Below, in pieces: positions 1 to 10,300 of a stretch of 64,000 nucleotides of DNA (its first letter is position 1; each line of letters begins with the position of its first letter). A program made the position numbers and the translations under genes. The notes under the pieces were generated by a model, which was not told the DNA's origin, ran no database searches, and saw only the letters and a list, made by a program, of their open reading frames with translations. The DNA is from Auriscalpium vulgare (Eukaryota; Basidiomycota; Agaricomycetes; Russulales; Auriscalpiaceae). The stretch covers positions 124,001-188,000 of the forward strand of contig JAHBBC010000017.1 of assembly GCA_019915015.1 (NCBI GenBank), written 5' to 3'.

Positions 1-865
1 CGTTCCGTGGCGATGCCCAGCTCGAACCCGCGCAGCACGAGCCGCTCGAGCACATGCATGCCCCTCAGCGCGTCAAGCATCGCCGCACACTCGCCGTTGT
101 GCGCGGGAACGTTGCCCTGCAGCACGACCTCCAGCGACACGAGCTGTGCGAGCAGCGGCGACGTCCATGGCAGGGTGCCGTATGACGTGACGCGCAGGTG
201 CCGTAGTTCCGGCGCGCCCGTGCGGCCGCCAAGCAGGCCATCTGGAAGCGGGGGCTGCACAGGTGGCGCCATATACTGGCGAATGAAGGAGAGATCGAGG
301 GTGTGTAGGAGTGGTGCGGGGGCGCAGAGGGTAGGGAGGACGGCGTCGGTGGTGGTGAGGCACAGGATGCGGATCCGTGCGAGGTTTTCGTTGATGACCA
401 TGAGCTCTGCGGGAGTCAACGACAAGCGTTGTACAACTTGCGGCCTCTGGATTGTAAGAGGTGTGCCTTGGGAGCGCGAGAGGAAAGCGTCAGCCCAGCG
501 GCTGCCAAACGCGAATGGGATGACGATGCTGGAGGCCCAAAGGGTCGGCTGATGGAGAGCGATGTGCCGCCATCGTTGACATACGTATGTGATCGACAGC
601 CAACCGGGATGGTATTGCGATGTCTTGCGGCGTTTCGGGCGGTCGATTGAGCAGAGGATTGTGAAAATGGCGTTGAGGATTTCGGGCGGTAGGCGCGCGA
701 TGGGGATAAGGTCGTTATGGGGAGGTGGCTGCTGGTCGATGAGCAAGCATGGTCCGGTTACGTTCTGGAATTGTTTCGCGTGCACTGTCAGTCAAAGGGC
801 GCATTGGCGACGGGTGCTACGTACACCTTCGGCTTCTGACTTGGCTGCGATAACTAACCGTGCAT
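1..865 (-). CDS. F-box/LRR-type protein, 5' part (3' end lies outside the window)
   Basis: Reads complement(join(<1..784, 859..865)). Exon 2 encodes an F-box: LPPEILNAIFTILC followed by VCQRWRHIALHQPTLW, the usual pattern of Agaricomycete F-box proteins. Leucine-rich segments follow (LARIRILCLTTTDAVLPTLC, LVSLEVVLQGNVP, LERLVLRGFELG) up to the window edge. F-box proteins bind Skp1 through the F-box and present substrates to an SCF ubiquitin ligase; the substrate here is unknown. Reading upstream, an in-frame TGA lies just before the acceptor CTGACAG, so the true start must be upstream. The best start is a 7-nt first exon (ATG CAC G, 865-859) with donor GTTAGT and a 74-bp intron, which joins in frame. 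That start is inferred; the F-box frame itself is clear. Confidence 0.72.
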
Positions 866-1277
866 CGCCAGTCGCTACCGCAACGCTGTCTGACTTCAGG
901 TGAGTGGAGCTGGTAAGTCTCTCCTGGCACAACTCGAGCTGAGGCGGCGCAGTTCTGGACACACTATACATGTAATGGATCAGAAGGTTGCAATCACGCA
1001 GGCATATGTCGCAACCTTTCAGTGTCGGGGACCTCCGTGGACATCATCTCGGAATTGAGAAGTCCGTTGTCGATGATGGGAGAAGAGAGGTCTCGGGAGT
1101 CGGTCATCGTGGCTGTGCATCGTATATTCATAATAGATCAACGCTGGGTAGTAGATAAGATGCATCCCTTTTAGATGCATTGCCGATCTCTAACTCTCGC
1201 CGCCCGGCACTAGATACAACATGTTAAAAAATTCCTCGTTTCATCCATCCTCCCGCCGCCTTCTTTCCTTCCGATTC
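866..1277. other. Intergenic: upstream of the F-box gene and downstream of the split peptidase
   Basis: No coding frame is convincing here. The last 70 bases before the peptidase stop codon (about 1208-1277) resemble the 3' flank of the paralogue at 20114 (tagatacaacatg here, ggatacaacatg there), so the paralogues share 3' untranslated sequence. Confidence 0.5.
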
Positions 1278-2161
1278 TCAAACGTACGAGATCGTGACGG
1301 AGGACGAGCCCGTCGAGACGGACGTCAGGACCGTGCCGCTCTGCTTCATATCGAGGATCGTCGAGCCGGAGGGGCCGACAGTACCCGAGCCAGTGGTGGC
1401 CGAGGCACCGGTGAAGGTGACGGTGCCGAAGTTCGCGAAGGGAACTTGAGAGTTGCCCGAGTCGTAGTCCTCGACGATCCACTCGGCATTCTTCTCGCAA
1501 AGCGCGGCAGACGATGTGAGCGACTTGGTCACCGTCTTGCCCGTCGTCACGTTCTCAATGACGGCCGAACCGGCCTTGGTGCTCGTGGCGGTCACGGTCA
1601 GCTTGATCGTGTCCCCAGCCTTGATCGGTATGCTGGAGAAGTCGTAGGCATAGTCCGGGTACCACTCGTACCAAGCTGGGCAGAGAACGACTGTGAGCGT
1701 AGGAAATCGCCAAAGCTGCGGTGGAAACGCACCGTCGTACGAGACGCTACCGCCGTCGATCGTGAAGTCGACACCAGTCTGCAGAATGGCCGTGCCGCAG
1801 GTGTCGCCGTCAATGCCGACCCACGCCGAGGCGGAGTATTCGCCCGAGCCGCCGCCCGAGGGCACCTTGGGCGTGGGCACAACGAACGTCCCGGTTACGG
1901 ACTTATAAGTGCCCTGCAGCGAAACGGCGAAACGTGAGCATATGTCGCTTCCAAGCGAGGGTGCAGTCGGCGCTTACCGCCGCGGAGTCAAACACGGCGC
2001 CGGCCCAGTTCGAGCTGTAGTTGGTGTTGACGCTGCCGCCGATCAAGTTCGACTCCTCCAGGCGCTGGCTGGGACCCGACAGGTGCGCGCCCTCGCGACG
2101 GCGGGAGAGGCGGCTCGCCATGCGAGCGCTGCGCGACGGAGGGGCAGCGAACGCGGACGTA

Positions 2162-2179
2162 CATCAGGAAAAGCCTCCC
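2162..2179 (+). repeat. Left terminal inverted repeat of the TA-flanked element
   Basis: An 18-bp terminus preceded by TA at 2160-2161. It differs from the right terminus at one base, position 7 (g here, c there). Confidence 0.85.
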
Positions 2180-2639
2180 GCGTTAAGCGGGTGTTAGCCG
2201 CTGTGAGGTTCAGAGAAAATTATCCGGCGGCTGTGAAGGCAGATAATGCGAAATAGGCGAAAGATAGCGCGACAGTCACATACGTCACAAAAGTAACACG
2301 GACAGAGGACATGGTCTATCCGCGCTCACAAGGACCCTTCGTATCTGAAACCTTTTGTGCAGGCTTAAGATGGCCATTGTATATATCCTACGCAGTTTTT
2401 GTGCGTTAAATCGGCAGGATCATCAGTGCAGGACTTTCCTTACGAGGATGCGCGAGGGCCGAGGCGGCGCGTAAGACTGATTGAAGCCGGCCCTAAATAC
2501 TCACGTGCCCGGATGTTGAATTTTGGCTCTGCCTCTCCCTGCCTCTCCTTCCGCCCGTTCGCTGTCGCACTCCACTCACCTCTGTGTTAACAACACGTAC
2601 ACCTCACGCACGAAGCATGCCCCTCACACTGCTTACTCG

Positions 2640-3400
2640 TTCTTTCTGCCTCCGCCGCGACGATGACGTTCAGTTGAAGTCTTTTGAGCAAGAACGGCGA
2701 CGTGGCGATGCTCTGGTTTGATACATGTGCTCTAGGTCCCGGTAAGTCTCTCCAGTGTGATACTCTGCCTTCACAAACCAGCCTAACATTTATATTCGAC
2801 AGGTAATTGAGCACACCTCGCCGCGGGCCTGCGGGGAGAGGTCCCCGGTAATGATGGACGGGGACGCGCTGTCGCTGGGAGTTCGAGGGGAGCCCGCATC
2901 AAGCACGAGCCGCCCGGGCTTTTTTGCGCGTTGAGATGCTCGAGGTGAGTCCCATCCGTTCACGGTGCGCAAGGGCTGCGCGCGCTCATGCGGCGGAGCA
3001 GATCTCTCCACTCGCAGGCCCTCGCGATGAGTCTCCGGCCACTGCAATCTATGACATGTACGTGCCTCTGTTTCCTGCTCTCGCTCTCGCAATGGTCTAC
3101 TTGCACCACACTCGCCACACGTCCTCGCGCTATGTAGCCGCTCCGCATCGAGCCTCACAAGCTCCTCTGTCCTCCGCGCACGGTGGATTGGGGCGGGGTG
3201 TACTATGTGATAGACCCGCAGGGCTCTGTTCACGAGCTCACACGGGGGCACGTTGCCCTCATCTCGGCACGTCGGCAACGCGTTCGCTCTGGCGCGCCTG
3301 GCCTCACAGCTCTATCCGCTCGCGCTCGCTTTCACGGACTCACTGCTTTGGCCAAGGTACCCTGATGCAATCACAGTTGAGCGCACATCATCCGGGGGGC
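2640..3400 (+). other. Possible degraded gene fragment carried inside the TA-flanked element
   Basis: Plus-strand open stretches are separated by splice-like signals: a GTAAGT...CGACAG interval (about 2741-2802), then an open stretch VIEHTSPRACGERSPV... from 2803 that goes out of frame at a run of six T near 2920, then GTGAGT...CTCGCAG (about 2945-3019) and a further open stretch (DESPATAIYDMYVPLFPALA). I do not recognise a family. The frame breaks suggest a non-functional remnant, perhaps host sequence captured by the element. This is weak: exon-like signals occur by chance. Confidence 0.25.
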
Positions 3401-3711
3401 GTTGGTGAGTCCAGCCCAGCAGGCTCTCGTTCCGGCTCCGGCTCTTTGCGACACAGTGTAGAGTTCCGTAGTTAGTCAAATGTACATAGTAGAAATGAAT
3501 ATATATTTATTGCCGCTTGAGAGAACGATTCACATGAGGATGCAAAGAAATTATATGAAATTTTGTATCGATTATGAGCGTGACAACCGTCAGTGCAGTC
3601 TTTGAATGTTCGCTAATTTACCATGAGCTTATGGATAGGCAGCGTTGGACTAAAATAATCGTCTAATCTGTGAATTCGGGTGAATTTCCAGAAATTCACG
3701 TGAATTCAGGG

Positions 3712-3729
3712 GGGAGGCTTTTGCTGATG
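3712..3729 (-). repeat. Right terminal inverted repeat of the TA-flanked element
   Basis: Read on the minus strand this is the partner of the left end with 17 of 18 matches. It is followed by TA at 3730-3731 and then directly by signal-peptide codons of the peptidase. Confidence 0.85.
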
Positions 3730-3851
3730 TAGCCAGCAGCGCAATGCTGAGGAGGGCGGAAGCGAGCATGACTATGAGCTGGCGGGGTGAAGCTGTGGAG
3801 AGCTGCAGGTACTGGAGAGAACCTGGAGAACAAGGGCAGCGCAACTTTAGC

Positions 3852-3858
3852 TTTTATA
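3852..3858 (-). promoter_or_regulatory. TATA box of split peptidase copy 1
   Basis: TATAAAAG on the minus strand, about 85 bp upstream of the ATG at 3769. The paralogues have the same TATA context and spacing (gene at 20114: TATA 21115-21121, ATG 21033). The promoter therefore survived the insertion. Confidence 0.6.
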
Positions 3859-4283
3859 CATGTGCGGGCACCTGAAGACGGACCTGTCCATGCGGTGGTG
3901 CGACGTCGCCGTCTGCTGAGGACTTTCTCGGAGGAACGTCCGCGCAGCAAGAAGCGGTGGGGTGTAGACCAGACGCATGCTACATCGTCATAGGACGAGC
4001 ACTTGCTGATTACCGGGATAATGCGTCGGCAAAGGTACGTTCCTCCGCATGATGGAGCAGGCCCCCGACGTCTGGCGAAGACGCAATTCGGGTTCCTCTG
4101 GATTTTGTGCGACTTCTGATAAGGGCTTCATGTGAGTGCGCCCGGATCCATTTGCGAAGCTGCATGATGAGCAATGTGATGCGACTACGTATTGCAGAGT
4201 TCACGTTACCTATGCTGGCGGCGGTGGCAAGACGGTCTGGAGGCCGCGCTCTCTTGATTTTTCAACCGTAGAGGCCTATATCG

Positions 4284-4320
4284 TTCAATCTTATCTCGCC
4301 TTGTGCGCATGGCACGCAAT
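4284..4320 (-). promoter_or_regulatory. Conserved GATA module upstream of peptidase copy 1
   Basis: The minus strand reads gccatgcgcacaaggc followed by gagataag; the GATAAG core is at 4295-4290, about 520 bp upstream of the ATG. The same module precedes the other three G1 peptidase genes. HGATAR is the target of fungal GATA factors (AreA/Nit2 type) that activate nitrogen-scavenging genes; that role here is inferred. Confidence 0.5.
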
Positions 4321-4379
4321 CCTCAATTCTTTCAGCGATTGAAATGCGCGATCGTAAGTGGTCATCTGGGAGGAGTCAC

Positions 4380-4930
4380 GCTACAGCATGAAGCGATCAG
4401 GACAGGCATTGTGCAGGGATAGTCAAAAGGTCACTCACCGCCCACTTAATTCTAACCGCCACCAGCGGGCGTTGGAGACGATTGACCGACGCTACTGCAG
4501 GCGCAGGCGGGTCGTATTGAGAAGAGCGGCCCGGGCGTTCAATGTTGCCAGGCCAATCATTGTGTAAGCTACCGACACGGGTTTTGCGGACCTTTCGGTC
4601 CATACGCATCTCGGCAACGCCACGCGGCTCGCTCTTACCCTCCAGTCGTCGGCCTCTCCTGGGGGAGTGAAGTGTGCGTGAGCACCGTGATAGCGCCGAA
4701 GGGTAAGCTAAGGGACTCTTGAATCCTGACCTCCGACGAGCTCGCGGAGACTGAGGCCGCTGCGTGCCACGACGGCCAAATCCGGCTTGAGCACCCAGGT
4801 CCCGCGCCGACCGGCGAACTTCCGTCCAAACACAACAAAGGTTCCTGCGATGCCCGCTGTGCGCCTTGCATACTACAGGATCCACCAAAAAAAATGCAGG
4901 CGCGTCGAGGGCATCCTCCAGGGTCGCCAT
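4380..4930 (-). pseudogene. Truncated F-box/LRR-like gene fragment upstream of peptidase copy 1
   Basis: The minus strand contains an exon-like end followed by donor GTGAGTGACC (about 4436), matching the fragment upstream of the peptidase at 20114 (donor GTGAGTGACCG, about 21617) and a third at about 25018. The frames are broken and no complete protein can be read. Because the same fragment, cut in the same intron, sits upstream of two peptidase copies, it was probably duplicated with them. Its F-box assignment rests on resemblance to the related pseudogenes at 23.7-29.2 kb. Confidence 0.4.
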
Positions 4931-6361
4931 CCTCTCGCAGCTAACCGTGCAACGTCACATTTCGCTGCGTTAGCGCAATCCGAAGCTCACCGGAAAGCGC
5001 AATTTGAGGCATCAAGCCAGGGCTACGTGGCGGGGGTAAAGACGTCCCTAATCTCCGTAGCTTGACCTCATTGTACCAGATACCGGAAGATAGTCGTTCC
5101 AAATATAAGACGTCCCGGAGAGCGCGGCCGCTATGCATGCCGTACTAGGCCGCAAGTAATGTGGTGGCCTTGAGTTGGAGAAGTAGTCGTCATTGGCTGT
5201 GGTCAAAATGGAAGAAGCATTCGCCCGTACCTCATAGTACTGCGTCACCGCGCTTCATTCCTGGCCGCAGCCTGACAATTATGTCCAAGAGAATTGGGAA
5301 CGAGCTCCATCATGTCGACTGTGTGAATAAACTGCCGTATTACTTCACACCGCAGAGCAGCCGATATCGTGCAGCGGTGCGTCGCCGGATGCGTATCGGG
5401 CTCAGATGGTGCGACTAGGCCCGCTCCTGAAGCTGCTTGTGGGTGATGAAAACGCTTTTGACATCCGGCGGAGGCGTCACGTGACCGTCGGTGCCGAAGT
5501 TTGCGAGATGGTGCAAATGGCGGGTGGAGGAGTGCAAATGGTGGGCGGAGGAGTGCGGGGCGTGGGGTGAGCCCAAGCAAGGCGCAGCACTCTGACACGG
5601 TGGCCTTCGATTGAGTGTGAGCTGGCGGGTGAAAGGCGGCGGTTCTGTGAGGCACGAGCGCGCGATCCGCAAAATGGACATGCGGAGCGTACCGTACTCC
5701 GCGAAACGCTCCTGGAGAGGTATATCCGCCGTCGTGGTCGAATGGTTGAGATTCCTTGCGCAGCATATCGAGTGTTAGACAAGGAAAGGAGTATCAAGAT
5801 GGAAACGCACCGACGAAAACTATGAGGTGCGCGCAAATACGGCGGGAGGCAGATGGACTTCAAGCTGACGCACTTCCTGCCTATCTCCTCCTTCGCCCTC
5901 GCACCTTCACCTGTGCTATCCTGTCGCGCGATTGTGGCTCCTGAATGGGTGCCGGCAAATAATGCGATCTTGACACGCGTCGTGCATATCGTAGGCTGCA
6001 ATGCGGAGGGCGAGCAGAGTTCATTCCATCAGAAATAGATTGAACCTATTGGGCTGCTGACTGCATGAAACTGTATTCGCCATTTGCCCCGGGGGTGTCT
6101 CCTGAAGTGATGGACTTGCGTGATAGTGAGAACTGGCTGCTGGGGCGACAAACAGACATTCGCTCGGTGCTGTCACGGTGGAAGTCGGTCAAGCCTCGAG
6201 TTCGCGGTCGCCCCGCCAATCTCCCGGTGCTTTCTGTCATGCCGCAGGCGTGCCGACGGCTATGACAAACTTGAGTTGCGTTCTCACCCGTAGTTTTTAT
6301 TTTGTTACACTATTTCCAGTTTACTATTACTCAACTTTGCGACTCCAACAGTCGCATACAT
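4931..6361. other. Region without a supportable gene
   Basis: Open frames of up to about 174 codons exist on the minus strand around 5.2-6.0 kb, but none shows a recognisable domain, intron structure or clear start context. I see no RNA gene or mobile element. Confidence 0.4.
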
Positions 6362-7315
6362 CTACGTACAGATGCGCCTCTCCTTCGCACGAGACGCCTT
6401 CAGCGCACACTTCGTCTGCCTGTTTTCCATATGGCGCTTCAACCCATCGCTTCGACGGAACTTCCTCCCGCACCCACGCGTGCACACCAGCTGAGGCGCT
6501 TGATGGGTAAGAGCGTGGCGCGCGAGATCCGACTGACGGCCGTTCGCCTGCACCCAGTCGCACTTCGAACATAGAAGCCGTTGGGGAGGCGACGGCGCAA
6601 GATCAGGGATGAGGGAGAACAACGGGGAGTGCAACGGTGTAGCGATCTCCGACCCGTAGGACGAGGGTGCGCTCGAGAAGGTCGTTGAGGTTGGGGAGGA
6701 AAATGTGGGGGTGGAAAGCGCTGAGGTCGACGCGCAGTATGCCGACCCAGGCCCGGATGAGAGGAAGGCACACGTCTGCAAGCGTGCCAAATTGGCGCGA
6801 GCAGGGGCTGTGCCGCGAAGATTGTCAGGCGGGCGGGCGCGGGTGTCGTCGTCCTTTATGACCGTGAAGTCATTGGGGGGCGGAGCCGCGTCGGGCGGTG
6901 AGGTGGGAAGTTGAAGAAGAGGCAGCACGTCGTGAAACCACGCGGAGTCAAGTGACCTAGTGATAAACGATCAGATTCTTGCCGCGCTAGTCGAGAAGTA
7001 AACGTACTCAGTGGCGGTGAACCTGCTTGGGCCGAGGTCCGAGGTGATCGTCAAGCCAGACGAAGTCAAGCTGGCATCGGCATACGATGACGCAGGCAGC
7101 ATGCCAAACGTTTCTTCGTACATCGCATTATCGTCCCAACCTTCGAGGAGAGAGGCCAGAGGAACTTCATGCTCTGTGATCGGGTTCTGAGCGCGGGTCG
7201 CGAGCTCATAGCCAGTGTCGGCAAAGAATTCAAGGCTGCGGCGCAGCTCTTCCTCGGCACCGTCTGGGTCTGCGTCGGGGGCGGGCATCGATAGTCTGGC
7301 GGGCAGTAGGGACAT
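6362..7315 (-). CDS. C2H2-type zinc-finger transcription factor
   Basis: complement(join(6362..6956, 7008..7315)), 300 aa, with one 51-bp intron (GTACGT...CACTAG). The C-terminus carries two fingers at about residues 233-285. The first is CSKC then 14 residues then HALTH (C-x2-C-x14-H-x3-H). The second is CTRGCGRKF...LKRHMENRQTKC (C-x3-C-x12-H-x7-C), followed by a basic tail KASRAKERR. The N-terminal 230 residues are acidic and Ser/Pro-rich with no fold I recognise. The protein should be a nuclear DNA-binding regulator; its targets are unknown. I chose the ATG at 7315 (context CTCACCATG) because a TATA box lies about 40 bp upstream; an in-frame upstream ATG at 7387 would lie before that TATA. 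Confidence 0.82.
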
Positions 7316-7354
7316 GGTGAGCTGGGGGACAGCAGGTCCATGGAATGGCAGGCT

Positions 7355-7361
7355 TTTTATA
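7355..7361 (-). promoter_or_regulatory. TATA box of the zinc-finger gene
   Basis: ATATAAAAAG on the minus strand, about 40 bp upstream of the chosen ATG at 7315. Confidence 0.5.
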
Positions 7362-7399
7362 TGGCCGAGTAACCCGCTGAGCTGCAAGTTTCAAAATAC

Positions 7400-10300
7400 G
7401 AAGGATTGGGTACAAATATAGAAACTGAAAACCGATCATCGGTCTATTAGGATGGCAAGATATGAGGGCAATCGCAACGACTTACGGGAGTAGCAGCCCC
7501 GATGCTGTGTGCAGGAACCACGAGTTGCCGCTGAGACGTGACGTCGGCCTCAGAATAACGTTAAGCATGCAAGAAGACCTAAAGGCGTTGAAAGCCCCGA
7601 GACACCCAGCAAACAACTGAGCGATCCGATGTTGATGTGCCCCTGGGAGAAAGAGAACAAACAGCATGCGTAGGTGCCGCCTGATCGCACGGTTATGGAC
7701 ATCTCACGTCACCGCGCTAAACGGATCTCTGCCGCGGGTTTCTGTGCACGAAAAGGACCATGCACATTCTCGAGAGTCGAGTAGCCTTGATAGCGACCGA
7801 TATGTGGAGGAGCTAGAGTGTGGGGTACAGAGTGAAGTATCTAGCATTGTTCAAGACGTACTGGTGGTGGGCACTTTGGCATGGCGGTTCCGACGTCAAA
7901 GGGCAGGGATCTGGAGCACTGTGCGTATATCTCGCACTAGACACCCACGGTTTGTGCGCGCAACCTGGCAAGCACGAGCGGCACGCTGGATGTCTATAAC
8001 ATGCCCTGAAGTTCTACAGCGCCCTGCTGTCAGATAAGCCGGCGTCTTTGAAATCGGGTCACTCACAGGACAGTGCAGCGCAAAGCTTCGCTCCCGCGCG
8101 CACCTAAAGCTGTCACGGAAGTGCTATGGGCCAATGCTGTGGCACGGGGGCCAGCACAATCAATGACATACAGCTAGTCCCAATTAGCATACACGGAAAT
8201 CAAAGCAGATGAAACAAACGTACCCTCGTTGTTGAGACCCTGGGAACGGCTCGCAGCACCGTGCACGGCCTTTGGGGGCGGGCTCGAAGCGCCCCGGACG
8301 GGCGAGCCGCTGGGAAGAGGAAGCGGCCGCACGATGTGCGAAGCAGCAGTGCGCCACAGCAGCAGGCAGCCAGCGTCCCTAGCGCTAATCACCGTTTCGT
8401 CAGAATGGACGCAGACAAAAGCATCACTGCAGCGAGGAGCGATGAATTCCCACCAGTGACGTGCAGACCAGAACGACGTAGCAGGCTGGGCGGTGCAAGC
8501 CTCCAAGTGAGAGGCGCGCCTGGGTATGCCGTGCGACAGCGCAAATTCGAGGCGACAGTAACATTCTGCCAAATCTGATATCGGAACGACATCGGTAGCC
8601 TTTCTCTCGGAGAGAAAGGTGGCACATACATGTGCACGGGCGTCTTGAAAGAGATGCCGCCAATAAGATGTCCGGTCGCATACAGCCAGCCCATTTGAGC
8701 CTGATGATTCTTAGCCAGGTGGGCCAGGAGGAAGATCAACAATCCGCACCATATTAACCTTGACGCCCTGCTGCACTGTATGCGTCGTTATTCGGGAGGA
8801 TCAAAGGCAGATGGGCGCCGCCTGGCGTTCATCGTTCCCGAGTGAAAGAAGACACCGCCCGCGTGCGACAAATGACGAGGTGCAACTTGAGCTCGACGAC
8901 GGCTTGCACATGGAGACGTGAAGAACGTGCATTCCTCTTCTACAATGTCATGAAGACCATAGAAAACTGGAGAAGGGATAAAAAGACTAGAGAATGGGTA
9001 AGCAAGTCCTGCTGATTGTCGGTCAGCGATGAGTTGTCGGTGAAGCAGCACATCACGCACCCCGTCATCAGTGCGTCCAGTCGATCCCACGAGAGTTCTC
9101 CTTTCACTATAGACGCATGGTTGAAGTATGTCTTGAAAGAGTTGAGAGCAGAAGTTCGACGGGACGGTCGAGACAGCGCGGCCGAGGCGCGCGTCGACGG
9201 CCATTTTCCCAGGCCCGCTGCTGCCAGTGTCACGGTCGCCTCTTCCCTCCTCCCAACTCCGGGACCCTCACCGCAGCCACACCTCCGAGCTTACACTCTC
9301 GCAATGCCGTCGATGTTGTCCCCCGAACCGACCGCTCTACTGTGGCGCGCGCGCGACTCACGACCTTACCGTCTTCCCATTGTTCAACTGCGCGCACAAG
9401 CCGTGCCCGTCGGATGTGACAGAATCAGATGGCCGCCCAACGTCGCGCGCGCGTAGGAAATCACTCGGGCCCTGTCACTGCTACCATCATCATCAACTCT
9501 GACCAACGCCTTATCCGGACTGATATCTCATTCCCAGCGTTCTGCTCTAGGTCCGACTACAGAGGATGTCGGAATGCGCCCCCTCGAGTTCGGTGGATGG
9601 TCAGCTATCATGCTGTGCATTGGTATGTCGTCACCTTCCCCCCCTTTCCCCTACACGTACGCTCCCCGCATACAGTATATTGCATTTCCACTTGATATTC
9701 ACGACCTGTATCTTTTAACCGTGGGTGGCACATCGATGGAATGCAGCGATCCTGGCGGAAGACGTGCTGGAACCGTGGCACTAAGGCTACTTCTGGGTTC
9801 ACATAGCCAAATGACTATCTCATATTTCTCCGTTGAAAACGGCATCGACCACGAGGAATCCATCTCTGACTATCTCCGACCGAGGCGAGGCAATTCACAG
9901 AATTTTCCGAGCCCATATACAGGTAAGCCGCGCCTCACCCCAGCTGGCCGGAATTGACATAACGCCGTGCTCACAGCCGTTACACGAGTTAACGAACGGC
10001 TAAGAATTATTTGTCCTGTCCTGAGTCTCAGTCTGACGACTGATGCTTATCTTAGTGCATGATCATAACGCTGTCCTGCAGATTCGGGACCTACCCCGCT
10101 TCTAGGAATATGCGGCGCGCGCCCCGCTCGCAGAACCTCAGTACCAGATTCGAGCTTGCCTGACGCAGGCACTGCAGATCTAGCCGCCCTGGATGATCGA
10201 AGTGAACTTCTCCACGATGGGCCCCCGCTCATTCGGCCGTAGCGCGGGCGCACTCGCGGAGCTTCCATTGTACGTTACATCCCTTATTCGCCGGCTCGAT

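Larger units (their letters stand above)
2162..3729. mobile_element. 1,568-bp TA-flanked element with terminal inverted repeats, inserted in a peptidase gene
   Basis: The ends are catcaggaaaagcctccc (2162-2179) and the reverse complement of catcagcaaaagcctccc (3712-3729): 17 of 18 bases match. TA lies immediately outside each end (2160-2161 and 3730-3731). In the intact paralogue at 20114 the equivalent site has a single TA (ggtagc), so the empty site can be read from the family. TA duplication plus short inverted repeats is the signature of Tc1/mariner (IS630) elements. I see no transposase and no DDE/D-containing frame inside, so the element is probably non-autonomous. Near the right end, 3671-3707 is a near-palindrome rich in GAATTC and TTCAC. 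The interior has short open stretches bounded by splice-like sites (see the separate entry). Confidence 0.85.
1278..3769 (-). pseudogene. Secreted glutamic peptidase (family G1, eqolisin), copy 1, split by an insertion
   Basis: Coding pieces are complement(1278..1675, 1733..1913, 1978..2161) and, beyond the insertion, 3732..3769. Introns of 57 bp (1676-1732) and 64 bp (1914-1977) sit exactly where the intact paralogues have theirs. The mature part keeps the G1 hallmarks: WVGIDGDTC, the catalytic Gln in AILQTGVDF, WYEWYPDYAYDF, and the catalytic Glu in NAEWIVED. The start codon and first part of the signal peptide (MLASALLSIALLAT) lie 1.57 kb upstream at 3769-3732. Leaving out 2162-3731 gives a first exon of 222 nt, the same as in the copies at 20114 and 52762. 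As it stands the 3' part has no secretion signal; its first in-frame ATG (2121) is inside the propeptide. The gene is probably null unless the insertion is excised or spliced. Confidence 0.88.

Noticed and set aside
2587..3475. Open frames inside the TA-flanked element as a transposase
   Set aside because: No DDE/D motif, helix-turn-helix or continuous frame longer than about 180 codons could be found.
8788..9456. Overlapping open frames on both strands (minus 8788-9204 and plus 9016-9456)
   Set aside because: Each weakens the other, neither shows a family motif, and no splice model extends them.
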